Source: Dactylis glomerata
Taxonomy: Eukaryota; Streptophyta; Magnoliopsida; Poales; Poaceae
Length of the DNA stretch: 64,000 nucleotides
NCBI GenBank assembly: GCA_007115705.1
Contig: QXEO01000722.1
Coordinates: 866,098-930,097, forward strand
Direction: 5' to 3'
The position numbers and the translations under genes are program-made. A model generated the notes under the pieces. It was not told where the DNA came from. It searched no databases and was given only the letters and a program-made list of their open reading frames with translations. Positions 46,077 to 58,051 of the stretch are shown here, in pieces (positions within the stretch are counted from its first letter, which is position 1; the number at the start of each line of letters is the position of its first letter).

Positions 46077-47507
46077 GATTAGTAGGTTAGTGCACAAACA
46101 ATAAACGGGTGGTGGTTACGCTCACAACTCACTCAAAACTGAAAGAAAGAGGTATCTTACCGTTCCAAAGTGAATAATAAATGCTTACCACTCGTAGAGA
46201 CTGAAAAGTGCACGGATGTGATGAAGCGAATACCGAGGGTATAAGAAACTATCACACGACAAACCAGGGTATATGGTGGGGCTTGGTATGGATACCTAAG
46301 TACACCGAAATACAAGTCCTAGTGCTGATCGTATGACAAAGACCCACGGAAACACACACGGTGGAGATAATCGGGGCAAAGCAACTCTGAAAAGTGAGCT
46401 CAAAATAAATATAAGTGACAACACACAGTAGCTCGTGTTGCAATGCACAAGAGAGATGCTAGCACTGGCTCGACGAACAGGCACAAGATTGCGCACACGA
46501 CAGCAGCCTGATGAGCACGAAGTAGCTAGTCTCGTATGGGTAAGCTCCTAACACGATGTTGTAGACAGGCTGTAGCTAAAGTGAGCAAAATCGTGTAGAA
46601 AGGACGCTATGTGGACACAGTGGTAACACGCTGTGACGGCAAAGAAACCGACGAGAAACGTGCCACGGCAGAGATATACGACGCCGGATACGCACGATAG
46701 TGCGACGGTGATGCGAAACGGACAAAGTAGTATGTCTCTTCTTTTTTATATAGGTGCGGCGTGTGCAGGCACGTCCCCTTTTTTCTATATATATATATAT
46801 TTTACTGAATCAAACTGGGCCAACAAATTGAGGCCTGTCTGGCGCTAGAGGCCAGACAACCTCTGCGCTGTGGCGAGCGCGCCCCGCGCCTAGGCGAGGA
46901 TCGAGGCGCCCGACCCCAGACGGTCTCCGTCCTGGGGCGACGGGCGGGCAGGTGTTGTTTTCTTTTCTTCTTTTTTTGTTGGATTTTGAGATCCGATCTA
47001 TGCAGGACTAAGTCTCGTGGCCAAGCTAGACTCTAACTCCTATTACGCCACGCTAGCAAGTACTTCCAGATTGTATTTTTTTTTCTTTTTTTTCAATAAG
47101 CGATCGGATCTGGTGGCTGGAGATCGAAAGCAAACTTTCTATTTTTTTTGAGACTTGACTGATCGGGACTCTTGTAGATTGGAGCAGCGCTGCTGTTTGT
47201 TTTTAAGAACTATGCAACAAAGAGTACGATCAGAAACGATCGGCAATGATCAGAACTATCGGAAACTATCGGAAACAATGGCGACGAACACTGCGGACGG
47301 AAAAATGAGATGGAAAAAGTGACGCAAAAGATACTACGACCAACAACTAAAACAAATACTTCGATGCAATCTAGGCTATGGCAAAAACTAAGAACCCGAA
47401 TTTTTTTTTTGTATGGCATTTTCTGGATAGGACTGAAAACAAAAACGAATCTACGGGGATGAATTTGTGGATGCTCACCGAGGAAACGCTGGAATCTGAT
47501 ACCAAGA
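46077..47507 (-). other. GYP-B copy 1 leader and primer site
   Basis: About 1.4 kb untranslated leader. A (TA)n tract lies at 46786-46800. A GC-rich block at 46840-46940 holds a hairpin (46914-46937, ends CCCCAG/CTGGGG). T-runs occur around 47079-47095 and 47400. The primer site is at 47491-47504. No supported ORF. Confidence 0.7.
46786..46800. repeat. (TA)n microsatellite in GYP-B copy 1 leader
   Basis: A run of TA dinucleotides (tatatatatatatat). The equivalent place in copy 2 has T-runs instead, so it is a private expansion. Confidence 0.7.
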
Positions 47508-48422
47508 TGATAAGGGGTGTCCCGATCTTCTCAGCGAGCGCGATGTAGATGGCGATGATGGTGATGAAGATAACTCGAGTGTCGCAGAGAACTCTTCGGC
47601 TAATCCCTGCTGCCAGCGCAACAGCTCTCAACCCTTTGGATATTCGCAACGTCACACGCTTGCGCACGTAGCCACCGACCACGAAGCGGTAATGCAATTT
47701 ACTAATTCCCAATGGAGCAGCAGATTACACTCAGACTTTCAGAAGAACGAACACCAGATCGATACGAATTGGTGCGAATAATTTTAGAGAAACACTTGGT
47801 TCTATCTAGAAACTAGGGTTTTGTTTAAACGTGGTCTCCGAGACTTGAGGGGGCGCCCCTGGCTACTTAAGGGAGGCTGGGGCGTTCTCAACATGGACCT
47901 GGCCCAAAACCAACCTGGTTTGGGCCCAAACTGACTCGGTTCGACTCAAACGAGTACATACCGACCCATACATGGGTTTGGCCTATTTCTGGCACACAGG
48001 CCATGAGTGTGGCGCGCCTTAGACGTGTAGACATTGTGTCGTAGGCTGTCCTAGTGCGCCATCACGGACTCTCTCATGTCGACTTGACGTTCTGGTGATC
48101 TCCTGGTGCGCCTGCCTCCCTCTCCTCCCTCGCGCACTTGATCATCAAGTCTTGCTCTTCTTGCTGCGACTCATCTCCTCCTCGTGCAACGCTCATGTTA
48201 TCAACAAACCTGATCATACATGGATGCATAGACTTAGGCAGTATAAAGTTCTCATTAAATAAAAGATCAGGTTCAATTAAGAGTGAGTTCACCTGTTGTT
48301 CCAATAGCTTTGCACGTGCTCTTGTAATTGGTCCAATCCTAATCTCATTGGACTTCTTCGCAGCAACATCTTCATCAAAAGGAGTAGGAGATAATGGCGG
48401 TGTAATAGGGATGTCCTCATCA
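47508..48422 (-). repeat. GYP-B copy 1, 5' LTR
   Basis: 915 bp direct repeat of 40496-41410, adjacent to the primer site. Confidence 0.9.
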
Positions 48423-48427
48423 GCTTG

Positions 48428-48704
48428 ATCTTGACGGACCGCTCAAATATCTCTTCAAAGAAAACTCCTGGCGGTAACGGCAAGCACTTGGATCCTATAT
48501 TGGCCAGGTTGTCCGCCTCTTCGTTGCTTTCTCTGCCGATGTGGGTCACCTCGCACCCCTCGAAATTGCCTTCCAGCTTTTCGTACATTGCACGATATGC
48601 GATCATGTTTGCGTAGGTCGTCGCATCGCATTCTTCCATGACTTGCTGGGCGATGAGGTTCGAATCGCCGTGGATCTTGATGCGAGTGGCGCCGCAAGCC
48701 TTCG
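48428..48704 (-). pseudogene. TAT second (archaeal-type) RNase H domain, fragment
   Basis: The minus-strand frame gives a domain with KIHGDSNLIAQQVM, then YLEKLEGNFEG-like helix, HIGRESNEEADNLANIGS and PPGVFFEEI. The GDS aspartate and the EEAD aspartate are RNase H catalytic landmarks. Position upstream of integrase fits the extra RNase H of Tat elements. Open frames around it are chimeras: they start in GYP-C LTR sequence and run into the GYP-B LTR, which are not part of this protein. It is cut at 48704 by GYP-C. Confidence 0.7.
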
Positions 48705-49639
48705 TGATAAGGATCACGCCGGTGATCCTATGGATTTTTGTCCCGATCTTTCACAGCGAGTCAAACCAATAGATAAAATCTTCCAATCACGCGAAGAACG
48801 CAACCTAAAGAAGAGGAACGAATCCAGCAAGCAACATGAAGATAATCAACACGCCTCAAACCTGAGCTTGATAATTCTTGATGAACACAAGAACCTTCAC
48901 AGCAATATATTTGATAAACACGGCAGCGCCGTTTCCCCGGAGGGATGATACACGGTGGAACACCACGCGATAGTTTAACTCTAAATTCTGAACTCCCCCA
49001 AACCCTAAACTGTTGGCCTCCTTATATATATGGCCAGAAAACTGTTGGGCTTGGACAGGCCCAAACCCAAAACACACATAAACCTAAGTTGGCCATAACA
49101 TGACCTGACACACGAAATAACATAAACAGGTATATAAATTGCTGACACAACCTTAGACTAAATTATCTCATATCGTAGGTCGTCCTAGCGTGCCAATCTG
49201 CAATGAGCTTCCCTCATCTTGGTGGACTCCTGAAATTGGGCTTCACCTCCTCCTTCGTGCCCATATCATCCTCCCCCCCTTCGAAAAGCGTTGTCCCCAA
49301 CGCATGAGGGTCTGCTCGAAAGGGTGGCGGAATATCAATAATAGCACCACACATATTCGCTGTCTTCAAGTCTTGCTTGCCTTCCTCACCACATCCTCTC
49401 TCTTGGCTTGCTCGACTTGATACAGCCCTGGGTGGTTGCACCTCTTTTCTTCGCCAAATGAACATGTACTGGGGCGCCTCCACCTTCTTCTCAATCCTTG
49501 CTGGAACCTTGCATTGCTGAACATGAACCTGCTTAGCACGACCCTGCAAAGTAGTAATGCCGGGGCCACACAACTGACGAACACGTCCATCCTTGCCTTT
49601 GTGCACAAGTACCGCTGCTCCAACAAAACATTTCCGAGA
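48705..49639 (-). mobile_element. GYP-C, minus-strand element, 3' LTR and start of internal region
   Basis: The LTR 48705-49268 (564 bp) reads TGATAAGG...CCATATCA on the + strand, so it is minus-oriented. On its right lies the purine tract GGGGGGGAGGA (49269 onwards) expected before a 3' LTR. The internal region is cut after 371 bp by a plus-strand GYP-C LTR at 49640. The 5' LTR and the right-hand target duplication lie beyond the window; the left flank is cttcg. Confidence 0.8.
49214..49639 (-). pseudogene. GYP-C polyprotein C-terminal fragment (minus element)
   Basis: Open minus-strand frame ending at 49214-49216. It is rich in Lys, Arg and Pro, with CGPGITTLQGRAK and QYMFIWRRKEV, and it closes HALGTTLFEGGEDDMGTKEE, where EGGEDD is encoded by the polypurine tract and the LTR start. 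I do not recognise a domain. Its position says it is the end of Pol or an extra product. Only the part left of 49640 belongs to GYP-C; the open frame upstream of that is accidental. Confidence 0.6.
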
Positions 49640-49672
49640 TGATATGGGCACGAAGGAGGAGGTGAAGCCCAA

Positions 49673-50587
49673 TGATAAGGGGTGTCCCAATCTTCTCAGC
49701 GAGCACGATGTAGATGGCGATGATGGTGATGAAGATAACTCGAGTGTCGCTGTAAACTCTCCGGCTAATCCCTGCTGCCAGCGCAACAGCTCTCAACCCT
49801 TTGGATATTCACAACGTCACACGCTTGCGCACGTAGCCGCCGACCACGAAGCGGTGATGCAATATACTAATTCCCAATGGAACAGAAGATTACACTCAGA
49901 TTTTCAGTAGAACGAACACCAGATTTATACGAATTGGTGTGAATAATTTCAGAGGAACACTTGGTTCTGTCTAGAAACTAGAGTTTTCTTTAAACGTGGT
50001 CTAAGCGACTTGAGGGGGCGCCCCTGGCTACTTAAGGGAGACTGGGGCGTCCTCAACATGGACCTGGCCCAAAACCAACCTGGTTTGGGCCCAAACTGAC
50101 TCGGTTCGACTCAAACGAGTACATACCGACCCATACATGGGTTCGGCCTATTTCTGGCACACAGGCCATGAGTGTGGTGCGCTTTAGACGTGTAGACATC
50201 GTGTCGTAGGCTGTCCTAGTGCGCCATCACGGACTCTCTCATGTCGACTTGACGTTCTGGTGATCTCCTGGTGCGCCTGCCTCCCTCTCCTCCCTCGCGC
50301 ACTTGATCATCAAGTCTTGCCCTTCTTGCTGTGACTCATCTCCTCCTCGTGCAACGCTCATGTTATCAACAAACCTGATCATACATAGATGCATAGACTT
50401 AGGCAGTATAAAGTTCTCATTAAATAAAAGATTAGGTTCAATTAAGAGTGAGTTCACCTGTTGTTCCAATAGCTTTGCACGTGCTCTTGTAATTGGTCCA
50501 ATCCTAATCTCATTGGACTTCTTTGCAGCAACATCTTCATCAAAAGGAGTAGGAGATAACGGTGGTGTAATAGGGATGTCCTCATCA
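49673..50587 (-). repeat. GYP-B copy 2, 3' LTR
   Basis: 915 bp. It contains the C-terminal tail of the polyprotein down to the stop at 50239-50241. The purine tract before it has seven Gs (50588-50598), so the reading frame is kept through the junction. Confidence 0.9.
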
Positions 50588-53500
50588 TCCTCCCCCCCTT
50601 CGAAAGGCGTCGACCTCGACGCTGCAAGGTCTTCTCCTTCATACGGTGTCAAATCAGCAACGTTGAAACTATTGCTGATGCTATACTCAGCTGTAGGAAG
50701 ATCTATCTTGTAGGCATTATCATTGATCTTGGCAAGAACCTTGTAAGGACCAGCACCACGGGGCAGCAACTTGGACTTACGTAGCTGTGGAAATCTATCC
50801 TTGCGAAAGTGAACCCAAACCATATCACCGGGCTGAAACAATACCTCCTTCCGCTTCTTGTTTGCACGATCTGCAGTATACTTGCCTTTCTTCTCAATAG
50901 CCTCTTTAGTCTTCACATGTATCTTCCTCACAAAATCTGCCCTCTTTGATGCCTCCATATTGTCTCGCTCTTGAATAGGAAGAGGCAACAAATCAAGTGG
51001 CGTAATGGGTTTGAAACCATAGACCACCTCAAAAGGACATAGCTGCGTGGTAGAGTGAACCGCCCTGTTATATGCAAACTCCACATGCGGCAAACAATCT
51101 TCCCACTCACGCGGGTTCTTCTTGATCATGCATCGCAGCACTGTGGAAAGTGTGAGATTTACCACCTCCGTTTGACCATCAGTTTGGGGATGACATGTAG
51201 TGCTAAAAAGTAGCTTTGTGCCCAGCTTTCCCCAAAGTGTCTTCCAGAAGTAGCTCATAAACTTCACATCACGATCAGAGACAATTGTCTTGGGTACTCC
51301 ATGCAAACGTACAATGTCCCTAAAAAACAGGTTAGCAATATGCGACGCATCGTCGCTTTTGTGGCAGGCAATAAAATGAGCCATTTTAGAAAATCTGTCC
51401 ACTACCACAAATATAGAAGCATGGCCTCTTTTAGTCCTTGGCAAACCTAATACAAAATCCATGCCAATGTCCTCCCATGGTGTAGTAGGTGCAGGTAATG
51501 GAGTATACAAACCGTGAGGCTTCAGCTTGGACTTCGACTTGTTGCATGTAATGCAGCGCTTGATGAACCTGTCCACATCACGCCTCATCCTAGGCCAATA
51601 AAAGTGATCAGCGAGCATGAGTAGCGTCTTCTCACGCCCAAAGTGACCCATCAAACCGCCGGCATGTGATTCCTGCAACAATAGCAAACGCACGGACGAT
51701 TCTGGAACACATAGTTTGTTAGCACGAAACAAAAACCCATCATGGATGTGATATTTATCCCATGCTTTCCCACCAGTACACATGCTATATGGCGCTGAAA
51801 AATCATGATTAGTAGCATATAAATCACACAAGCTCTCTAAACCAGGAACCTTAATGTCTAATTGTGTCAACAACATGTTCTTCCTAGATAGAGCATCAGC
51901 AACCACATTGTCTTTACCCTTTTTATGTTTAATTATGTAAGGAAAAGACTCAATAAACTCAACCCACTTAGCAAGACGCCTATGCAAATTAGATTGAGCT
52001 TTCAGATATTTCAAAGCTTCATGATCAGAATGTATGATAAATTCTTTTGGCCACAAATAATGTTGCCAAACCTCAAGAACTCTAACAAGCGCATACAATT
52101 CTTTGTCATAAACAGGATAGTTCAACCTCGCACCACAAAGTTTTTCAGAAAACTAGGCAATAGGCCGACCCTCTTGCATCAACACACCACCAATACCAAT
52201 GCCACTAGCATCACATTCAATCTCAAATTGCTTATTAAAATCTGGTAGTGCAAGCAATGGTGCAGAAGTTAATAAACGTTTCAGTTCATCAAAAGCATGA
52301 TCTTGGGCTGCGCCCCATACAAATTCAACACCTTTTTTAGTTAACTCATTTAAAGGTGCAGCAACAGTACTAAAGTCTTTCACAAAACAGCGATAAAAAC
52401 CAGCAAGACCATGAAAACTTCGTACTTGACTAACATTCATGGGAGTAGGCCAATTTTGAATAGCTTCAATTTTAGATGCATCGACTTCTACTCCATTTTT
52501 AGAAACAACATATCCAAGGAAGATGACCTTATATTTGCAAAATGTGCACTTTTCAAGATTACCATAAAGCTGAGAATCACGCAACACTTGCAAAACTTGT
52601 CTAATATGATCACTATGGTCAGATTCATTACGGCTGTAGATTAATATATCATCAAAGTACACAACCACAAACTTGCCAATAAAATCTCGCAAAACATGAT
52701 TCATTAATCTCATGAAGGTACTAGGTGCATTAGTTAAACCAAATGGCATGACTAACCACTCATATAAACCAAATTTTGTTTTAAAGGCAGTTTTCCACTC
52801 ATCCCCCTCTTTCATCCTAATCTGATGGTAACCACTACGCAAATCAATCTTAGAGAAAATAGCAGCACCACTCAACTCATCAAGCATATCATCCAAGCGC
52901 GGAATAGGGTGACGATATCGAATAGTGATGTTATTAATAGCTCTACAATCTACACACATGCGCCAAGTACCATCTTTCTTAGGAACTAGAATAACAGGAA
53001 CAGCACAAGGGCTTAAGCTCACATGAATATAACCTTTGTCGAGTAGCGCTTGCACTTGTTTCTGAATCTCCTTAGTTTCTTCGGGGTTGGTGCGGTAAGG
53101 AGCGCGGTTTGGCAAGGTGGCACCAGGGATGAAATCAATCTGGTGCTCAATGCCGCGCAAAAGAGGCAAACCAGCGGGGACCTCCTCTGGAAACACATCA
53201 TCAAATTCCTGCAAGACACTAGAAACACCAAAAGGAAGAGGAGTCATGTCGTTAGAAACCAAAATCTCACCCTTGTACATAAGCACAAGTGGCATGGCTG
53301 TAGGATCCTCTCTAAATTCTCTCATATCTTCTTTGGTGGCTAGCAGGACTAGAGAATTCACTCGCTCACTTTGGTGTGGCTCTCTCGATGTGGCTGGGTG
53401 GCTCTCACTCACCGAGGTAATAGTCTCTCGTCTAGCTACTCTCTCATTCTCATGTTCTAAGTTCACTTCAGTTTTCTGACGAGATTCATTTACAATATGC

Positions 53501-55254
53501 TGTGGAGACATAGGCTGCAAGTTAATTTTTCTGCCCTTGAACTCCAAATATTATGTGTTGGTGCGGCCATTGTGCAACACGTTGCGATCAAACTGCCATG
53601 GGCGGCCCAACAAGAGGTGACAAACCGTCATAGGAACCACATCAAACTCAATGGAGTCCTTGTATGGTCCAATCTCGAAATCAACTGGCACCATGTGGCT
53701 GACCTTCATCTCTCCATTGTCGCTGAGCCACTGGATATAATATGGATGCGGGTGCGGGATGTATTTCAGTTTCAGCTTTGCACACAACTCTTTGCTAGCA
53801 AGGTTGCGGCAACTACCACCATCGATGATGAGTTTGCAAGCTTTGTCCGGTCCAACAAGTGCTTTAGTTTGGAACAAATTGCACCGCTGACTTTCAGATG
53901 TAGGAGACACATTCAGCACACGCTGCGAGCAAACTATGTTATTGGCGGTGGAAGGATAGGCATCAACACCGTCATAACCAAAGTCATCATCATCAGAACC
54001 ATCTGGATCAGCATCATCACCTGTCTCGTATTCATTGGTGTCCTCATTGACGATCATGAGTTTTCTATTGGGGCAATCCCGTTTAAAATGTCCTTTGCCA
54101 CCACAAGTATGACACTCCATATCACGATTACGTGCTGTAGACATGTTCGAACCCGTACCACTAGCAGCAGGTGCGGATTTCTTTGCATTGGAATCGGATC
54201 GCGACGACGAAGGAGCACGAAAATCTGAACGGGAACTTGGTGTGGATGCAGCAGGCCGGGGTGTGAAACGGCTGCCCGAAGTAGTACGAGACTTAAACTG
54301 AGCTTCTTCGGCAAACTGGGCTTCAGCTTCACATGCATGATGTAGCAGCTCATTCATATCATGATACTGATGATGCCGAACAATGCTCTTAATATTATAC
54401 TTCAGACCATGGAGAAAACGCTGCAAGGTCTGCTCAAGAGGCTCACGAACGCGAGCTCGTTGTAGAAGCATCTCCATCTCCATATAATACTCATTAACGG
54501 ACAGCGGGCCTTGCTTCAATTGCTGTAACTTATCAAAAACTGAGCGGAGGTAGTTATGCAGAACAAAACGAGCCCGCATCACTTCCTTCATATGGCGCCA
54601 AGTTATAATGGGCAGCTCGTTGTTTTCTTGACGTGTTTGCACAACGCTGTCCCACCATCGCAAAGCATAGCCATCAAACTCTGAAGAAGCAAGCTTGATT
54701 TTCTTGTCCTCCGTATAATCATGAAGACGCCACAACTTCTCTATCTTCAACTCCCATGTGAGGTACTCTTCAACATCAGTACCACCCTCGAATTTGGGAA
54801 TAAAAAACTTTGGTTTACCCAAGCCATCATCCTGCTGAAAAGGAACGCGTTGGGCACCAACGGGAACAAAACCACGACCACGAAAAGGAGGACCATTGCC
54901 TCGACCATTACCACGACCGGCTGCAGCAAAATCCTCATTGTCGCCATGAACACTCTCATCATCAGCATCAGCATGTGGTAGGGGTCGCTGCTCAACAGTA
55001 AGACGCAGCGCATTGACAGATTGTGTCAACGCCTGGATGCTAGTTTGGAGATCATTGACTTGCACTTGCATATTATTAACAGTAGCATCAGTGGCTTCTA
55101 CTTTCATTTGGACAGCTTGAACATCAGAATCAATAGCGTCAGTTGTTCGTGTTATTATTCTTTCCAAATGATCACGAAGAGCTTCATACTCCCTCCATAT
55201 GACAGGAGTATCATCAGGTTTTTTCTGCATCACATCAACATCACTAGCAGACAT
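50239..55254 (-). pseudogene. GYP-B copy 2 Gag-Pol polyprotein, two nonsense codons
   Basis: From ATG 55252-55254 to stop 50239-50241 in one frame apart from two stops. One is TAA at 53551-53553 (TAT, Tyr, in copy 1), after protease. The other is TAG at 52153-52155 (TAC, Tyr, in copy 1), inside the RNase H N-terminal YFSEK motif. Gag-protease is therefore intact (CHTCGGKGHFKRDC knuckle, DGGS protease). The RT block is intact with YFDD, and RNase H-integrase-tail is intact with a complete HHCC finger (RCITC). The tail GPITRARAK is read from the LTR. Almost identical to copy 1 along its length. Confidence 0.9.
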
Positions 55255-56600
55255 GATTAGTAGGTTAGTGCACAAACAATAAACGGGTGGTGGTTACACT
55301 CACAACTCACTCAAAACTGAAAGAAAGAGGTATCTTACCATTCCAAAGTGAATAATAAATGCTTACCACTCGTAGAGACTGAAACGTGCACGGATGTGAT
55401 GAAGCGAATACCGAGGGTATAAGAAACTATCACACGACAAACCAGGGTATATGGTGGGGCTTGGTATGGATACCTAACTACACCGAAATACAAGTCCTAG
55501 TGCTGATCGTATGATAAAGACCCACGGAAACACACACGGTGGAGATAATCGGGGCAAAGCAACTCTGAAAAGTGAGCTCAAAAATATAAGTGACAACGCA
55601 CAGTAGCTCGTGTTGCAATGCACAAGAGAGACGCTAGCACTGGCTCGACGAACAGGCACAAGATTGCGCACACGGCAGCAGCCTGATGAGCACGAAGTAG
55701 CTAGTCTCGTATGGGTAAGCTCCTAACACGGTGCTGCAGACAGGCTGTAGCTAAAGCGAGCAAAATCGTGTAGAAAGGACGCTATGTGGACACAGTGGTA
55801 ACACGCTGTCACGGCCGAGAAACCGACGAGAAACGTGCCACGGCAGAGATATACGACGCCGGAAACACACGGCAGCGCGACGGCGATGCGAAACGGACAA
55901 AGAAGTTTGTCTCTTTTTTTTTTGCTAAATAGCGCTCACGCTAGAGAACAGAGATTGTCTGAGGTCCAGCGCAAAAAGGCAAGGCAGCGATCCAGTTTTT
56001 TTTTTTTTTTTACTCCCTTTTTTTTGAACTGAATCAACTTGGGCCAATCAAAAGATGGGCCGGTCTGGGCGCCTGGGACAGCGTTCGCTAGCGGCAGCGC
56101 TCGTCGCTGGGGGACGCAACACCCCAGACGACCTCTGCGCCCAGGCGCGCGAGGCTCGTGGGCGAGCGAGCATTGGCGGCCGCGCGTGACGCTCGACCCC
56201 AGACGATCTCCGTCCTGGGGCGCCGAGCGGGCAGGCTGTTTTTTTTTTTGGACTGAAAGCCGATCAGATCTGGGGATCGATCTACCCGGCTGTTTCGTGA
56301 AGAACACCAAGCACAGCCGCAGGCAGAAGGAGATCAAATAGGGGTCAAACAAAGACGAAAACCACGACGAAGATGCAGAAAAGAACGAGGGTCCTAGACT
56401 CCTACAGATGGGATGAAAAGATATGCGAAAAAGACGATCAGCGACTAAAACCAGTACCTCGATGCAATCTAGGCTATGGCAAAACTAAGAACCCTAATTT
56501 TTTTTGTAGGCTTTTTCTGGATAGGACAAAAACAAAAATGAATTTACGGGTATGAATTTGTGGATGCTCACCGAGTAAACGCTGGAATCTGATACCAAGA
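55255..56600 (-). other. GYP-B copy 2 leader and primer site
   Basis: Counterpart of 46077-47507. GC-rich block 56090-56235 with a hairpin at 56197-56220 and a second CCCCAGAC block near 56131. T-runs near 55912 and 55996. No supported ORF. Confidence 0.65.
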
Positions 56601-57514
56601 TGATAAGGGGTGTCCCGATCTTCTCAGCGAGCGCGATGTAGATGGCGATGATGGTGATGAAGATAACTCGAGTGTCGCTGTAAACTCTCCGGCTAATCCC
56701 TGCTGCCAGCGCAACAGCTCTCAACCCTTTGGATATTCGCAACGTCACATGCTTGCGCACGTAGCCGCCGACCACGAAGCGGTGATGCAATATACTAATT
56801 CCCCATGGAACAGCAGATTACACTCAGATTTTCAGTAGAACGAACACCAGATCGATACGAATTGGTGTGAATAATTTCAGAGGAACACTTGGTTCTGTCT
56901 GGAAACTAGGGTTTTGTTTAAACGTGGTCTAAGCGACTTGAGGGGGCGCCCCTGGCTACTTAAGGGAGGCTGGGGCGTCCTCAACATGGACCTGGCCCAA
57001 AACCAACCTGGTTTGGGCCCAAACTGACTCGGTTCGACTCAAACGAGTACATACCGACCCATACATGGGTTCGGCCTATTTCTGGCACACAGGCCATGAG
57101 TGTGGCGCGCTTTAGACGTGTAGACATCGTGTCGTAGGCTGTCCTAGTGCGCTATCACGGACTCTCTATGTCGACTTGACGTTCTGGTGATCTCCTGGTG
57201 CGCCTGCCTCCCTCTCCTCCCTCGCGCACTTGATCATCAAGTCTTGCTCTTCTTGCTGCGACTCATCTCCTCCTCGTGCAACGCTCATGTTATCAACAAA
57301 CCTGATCATACATAGATGCATAGACTTAGGCAGTATAAAGTTCTCATTAAATAAAAGATCAGGTTCAATTAAGAGTGAGTTCACCTGTTGTTCCAATAGC
57401 TTTGCACGTGCTCTTGTAATTGGTCCAATCCTAATCTCATTGGACTTTTTTGCAGCAACATCTTCATCAAAAGGAGTAGGAGATAATGGTGGTGTAATAG
57501 GGATGTCCTCATCA
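56601..57514 (-). repeat. GYP-B copy 2, 5' LTR
   Basis: 914 bp direct repeat of 49673-50587, one base shorter (ctctctatgtcg against ctctctcatgtcg). Confidence 0.9.
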
Positions 57515-57726
57515 CCCAATTTCAGGACTCCACCAAGATGAGGGAAGCTCATTGCAGATTGGCTCGCCAGGACGACCTACGATATGAGATAATTTAGTCT
57601 AAGGTTGTGTCAGCAATTTATATACCTGTTTATGATATTTTGTTTGTCAGGTCATGTTATGGCCAACTTAGGTTTATGTGTGTTTTGGGTTTGGGCCTGT
57701 CCAAGCCCAACAGTTTTCTGGCCATC

Positions 57727-57735
57727 TATATAAGG
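57727..57735 (+). promoter_or_regulatory. TATA box of GYP-C LTR
   Basis: TATATAAGG in the context ccatctatataaggaggcc. The same sequence is at 23433-23441 in the palindrome arm. Confidence 0.6.
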
Positions 57736-58025
57736 AGGCCAGCAGTTTAGGGTTTGGGGGAGTTCAGAATTTAGAGTTAAACTATCACGTGGTGTTCCAC
57801 CGTGTATCATCCCTTCCGGGAAACGGCGCTGCCGTGTTTATCAAATATATTGCTGTGAATGTTCTTGTGTTCATCAAGAATTATCAGGCTCAGGTTTGAG
57901 GCGTGTTGATTATCTTCATGTTGCTTGCTGGATTCGTTCCTCTTCTTCAGGTTGCGTTCTTCGCGTGATTGGAAGATTTTATCTATTGGTTTGACTTGCT
58001 GTGAAAGATCGGGACAAAACTCATA

Positions 58026-58043
58026 GGATCACCGGTGTGATCC
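58026..58043 (+). other. U5 hairpin of GYP-C LTR
   Basis: GGATCAC, loop CGGT, GTGATCC: a perfect 7-bp stem ending 6 bases before the LTR terminus. It is conserved with a changed loop at 48711-48728 and 24589-24606, and decayed in the solo LTR. It may act in RNA folding near the primer site; this is inference. Confidence 0.55.
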
Positions 58044-58051
58044 TTATCATG

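Larger units (their letters stand above)
40496..48422 (-). mobile_element. GYP-B copy 1, full-length Ty3/gypsy retrotransposon
   Basis: 7927 bp, two 915-bp LTRs (40496-41410 and 47508-48422), perfect target duplication gcttg (40491-40495 and 48423-48427). Inserted in the TAT element between its second RNase H and integrase. Primer site TGGTATCAGATTCC on the minus strand (47491-47504). LTRs differ at about 15 of 915 positions by hand count. It is the most intact element in the window. Confidence 0.93.
35494..48704 (-). mobile_element. Old Tat-lineage Ty3/gypsy element (TAT), in three fragments
   Basis: Fragments 35494-38981, 39546-40495 and 48428-48704 join at two perfect target duplications (tagcc and gcttg). 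On the minus strand the order is: second RNase H (48704-48428), integrase finger and core (40490-39546), integrase C-terminus (38976-38568), tandem repeats (38435-37961), then two ORFs in the opposite sense (37828-35494). A second RNase H before integrase, plus antisense ORFs and tandem repeats downstream of pol, are known marks of the Tat lineage. No LTR of this element is visible; both ends lie outside. Confidence 0.75.
49673..57514 (-). mobile_element. GYP-B copy 2, full-length element inserted in a GYP-C LTR
   Basis: 7842 bp. LTRs at 49673-50587 (915 bp) and 56601-57514 (914 bp), perfect target duplication cccaa (49668-49672 and 57515-57519). LTR pair differs at about 20 positions by hand count, including a 1-bp deletion. 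Primer site next to the right LTR (gaatctgatacca on + strand, ending about 56597). Confidence 0.93.
57520..58049 (+). repeat. GYP-C plus element, 5' LTR, main part (first 33 bp are at 49640-49672)
   Basis: Resumes after the duplicated cccaa. TATATAAGG at 57727-57735 is a good core promoter. The terminus ends GTGATCCTTATCA. Early codons of the LTR carry the GYP-C C-terminal tail (NFRTPPR then stop). Confidence 0.88.

Noticed and set aside
48289..48717. 142-aa minus-strand ORF as one protein
   Set aside because: It starts in a GYP-C LTR and ends in a GYP-B LTR; only the RNase H part (48428-48704) is a real domain.
49214..49786. 190-aa minus-strand ORF spanning 49640
   Set aside because: Its N-terminal third is a chimera of GYP-B and GYP-C LTR sequence joined by insertion; only 49214-49639 is kept as a GYP-C fragment.
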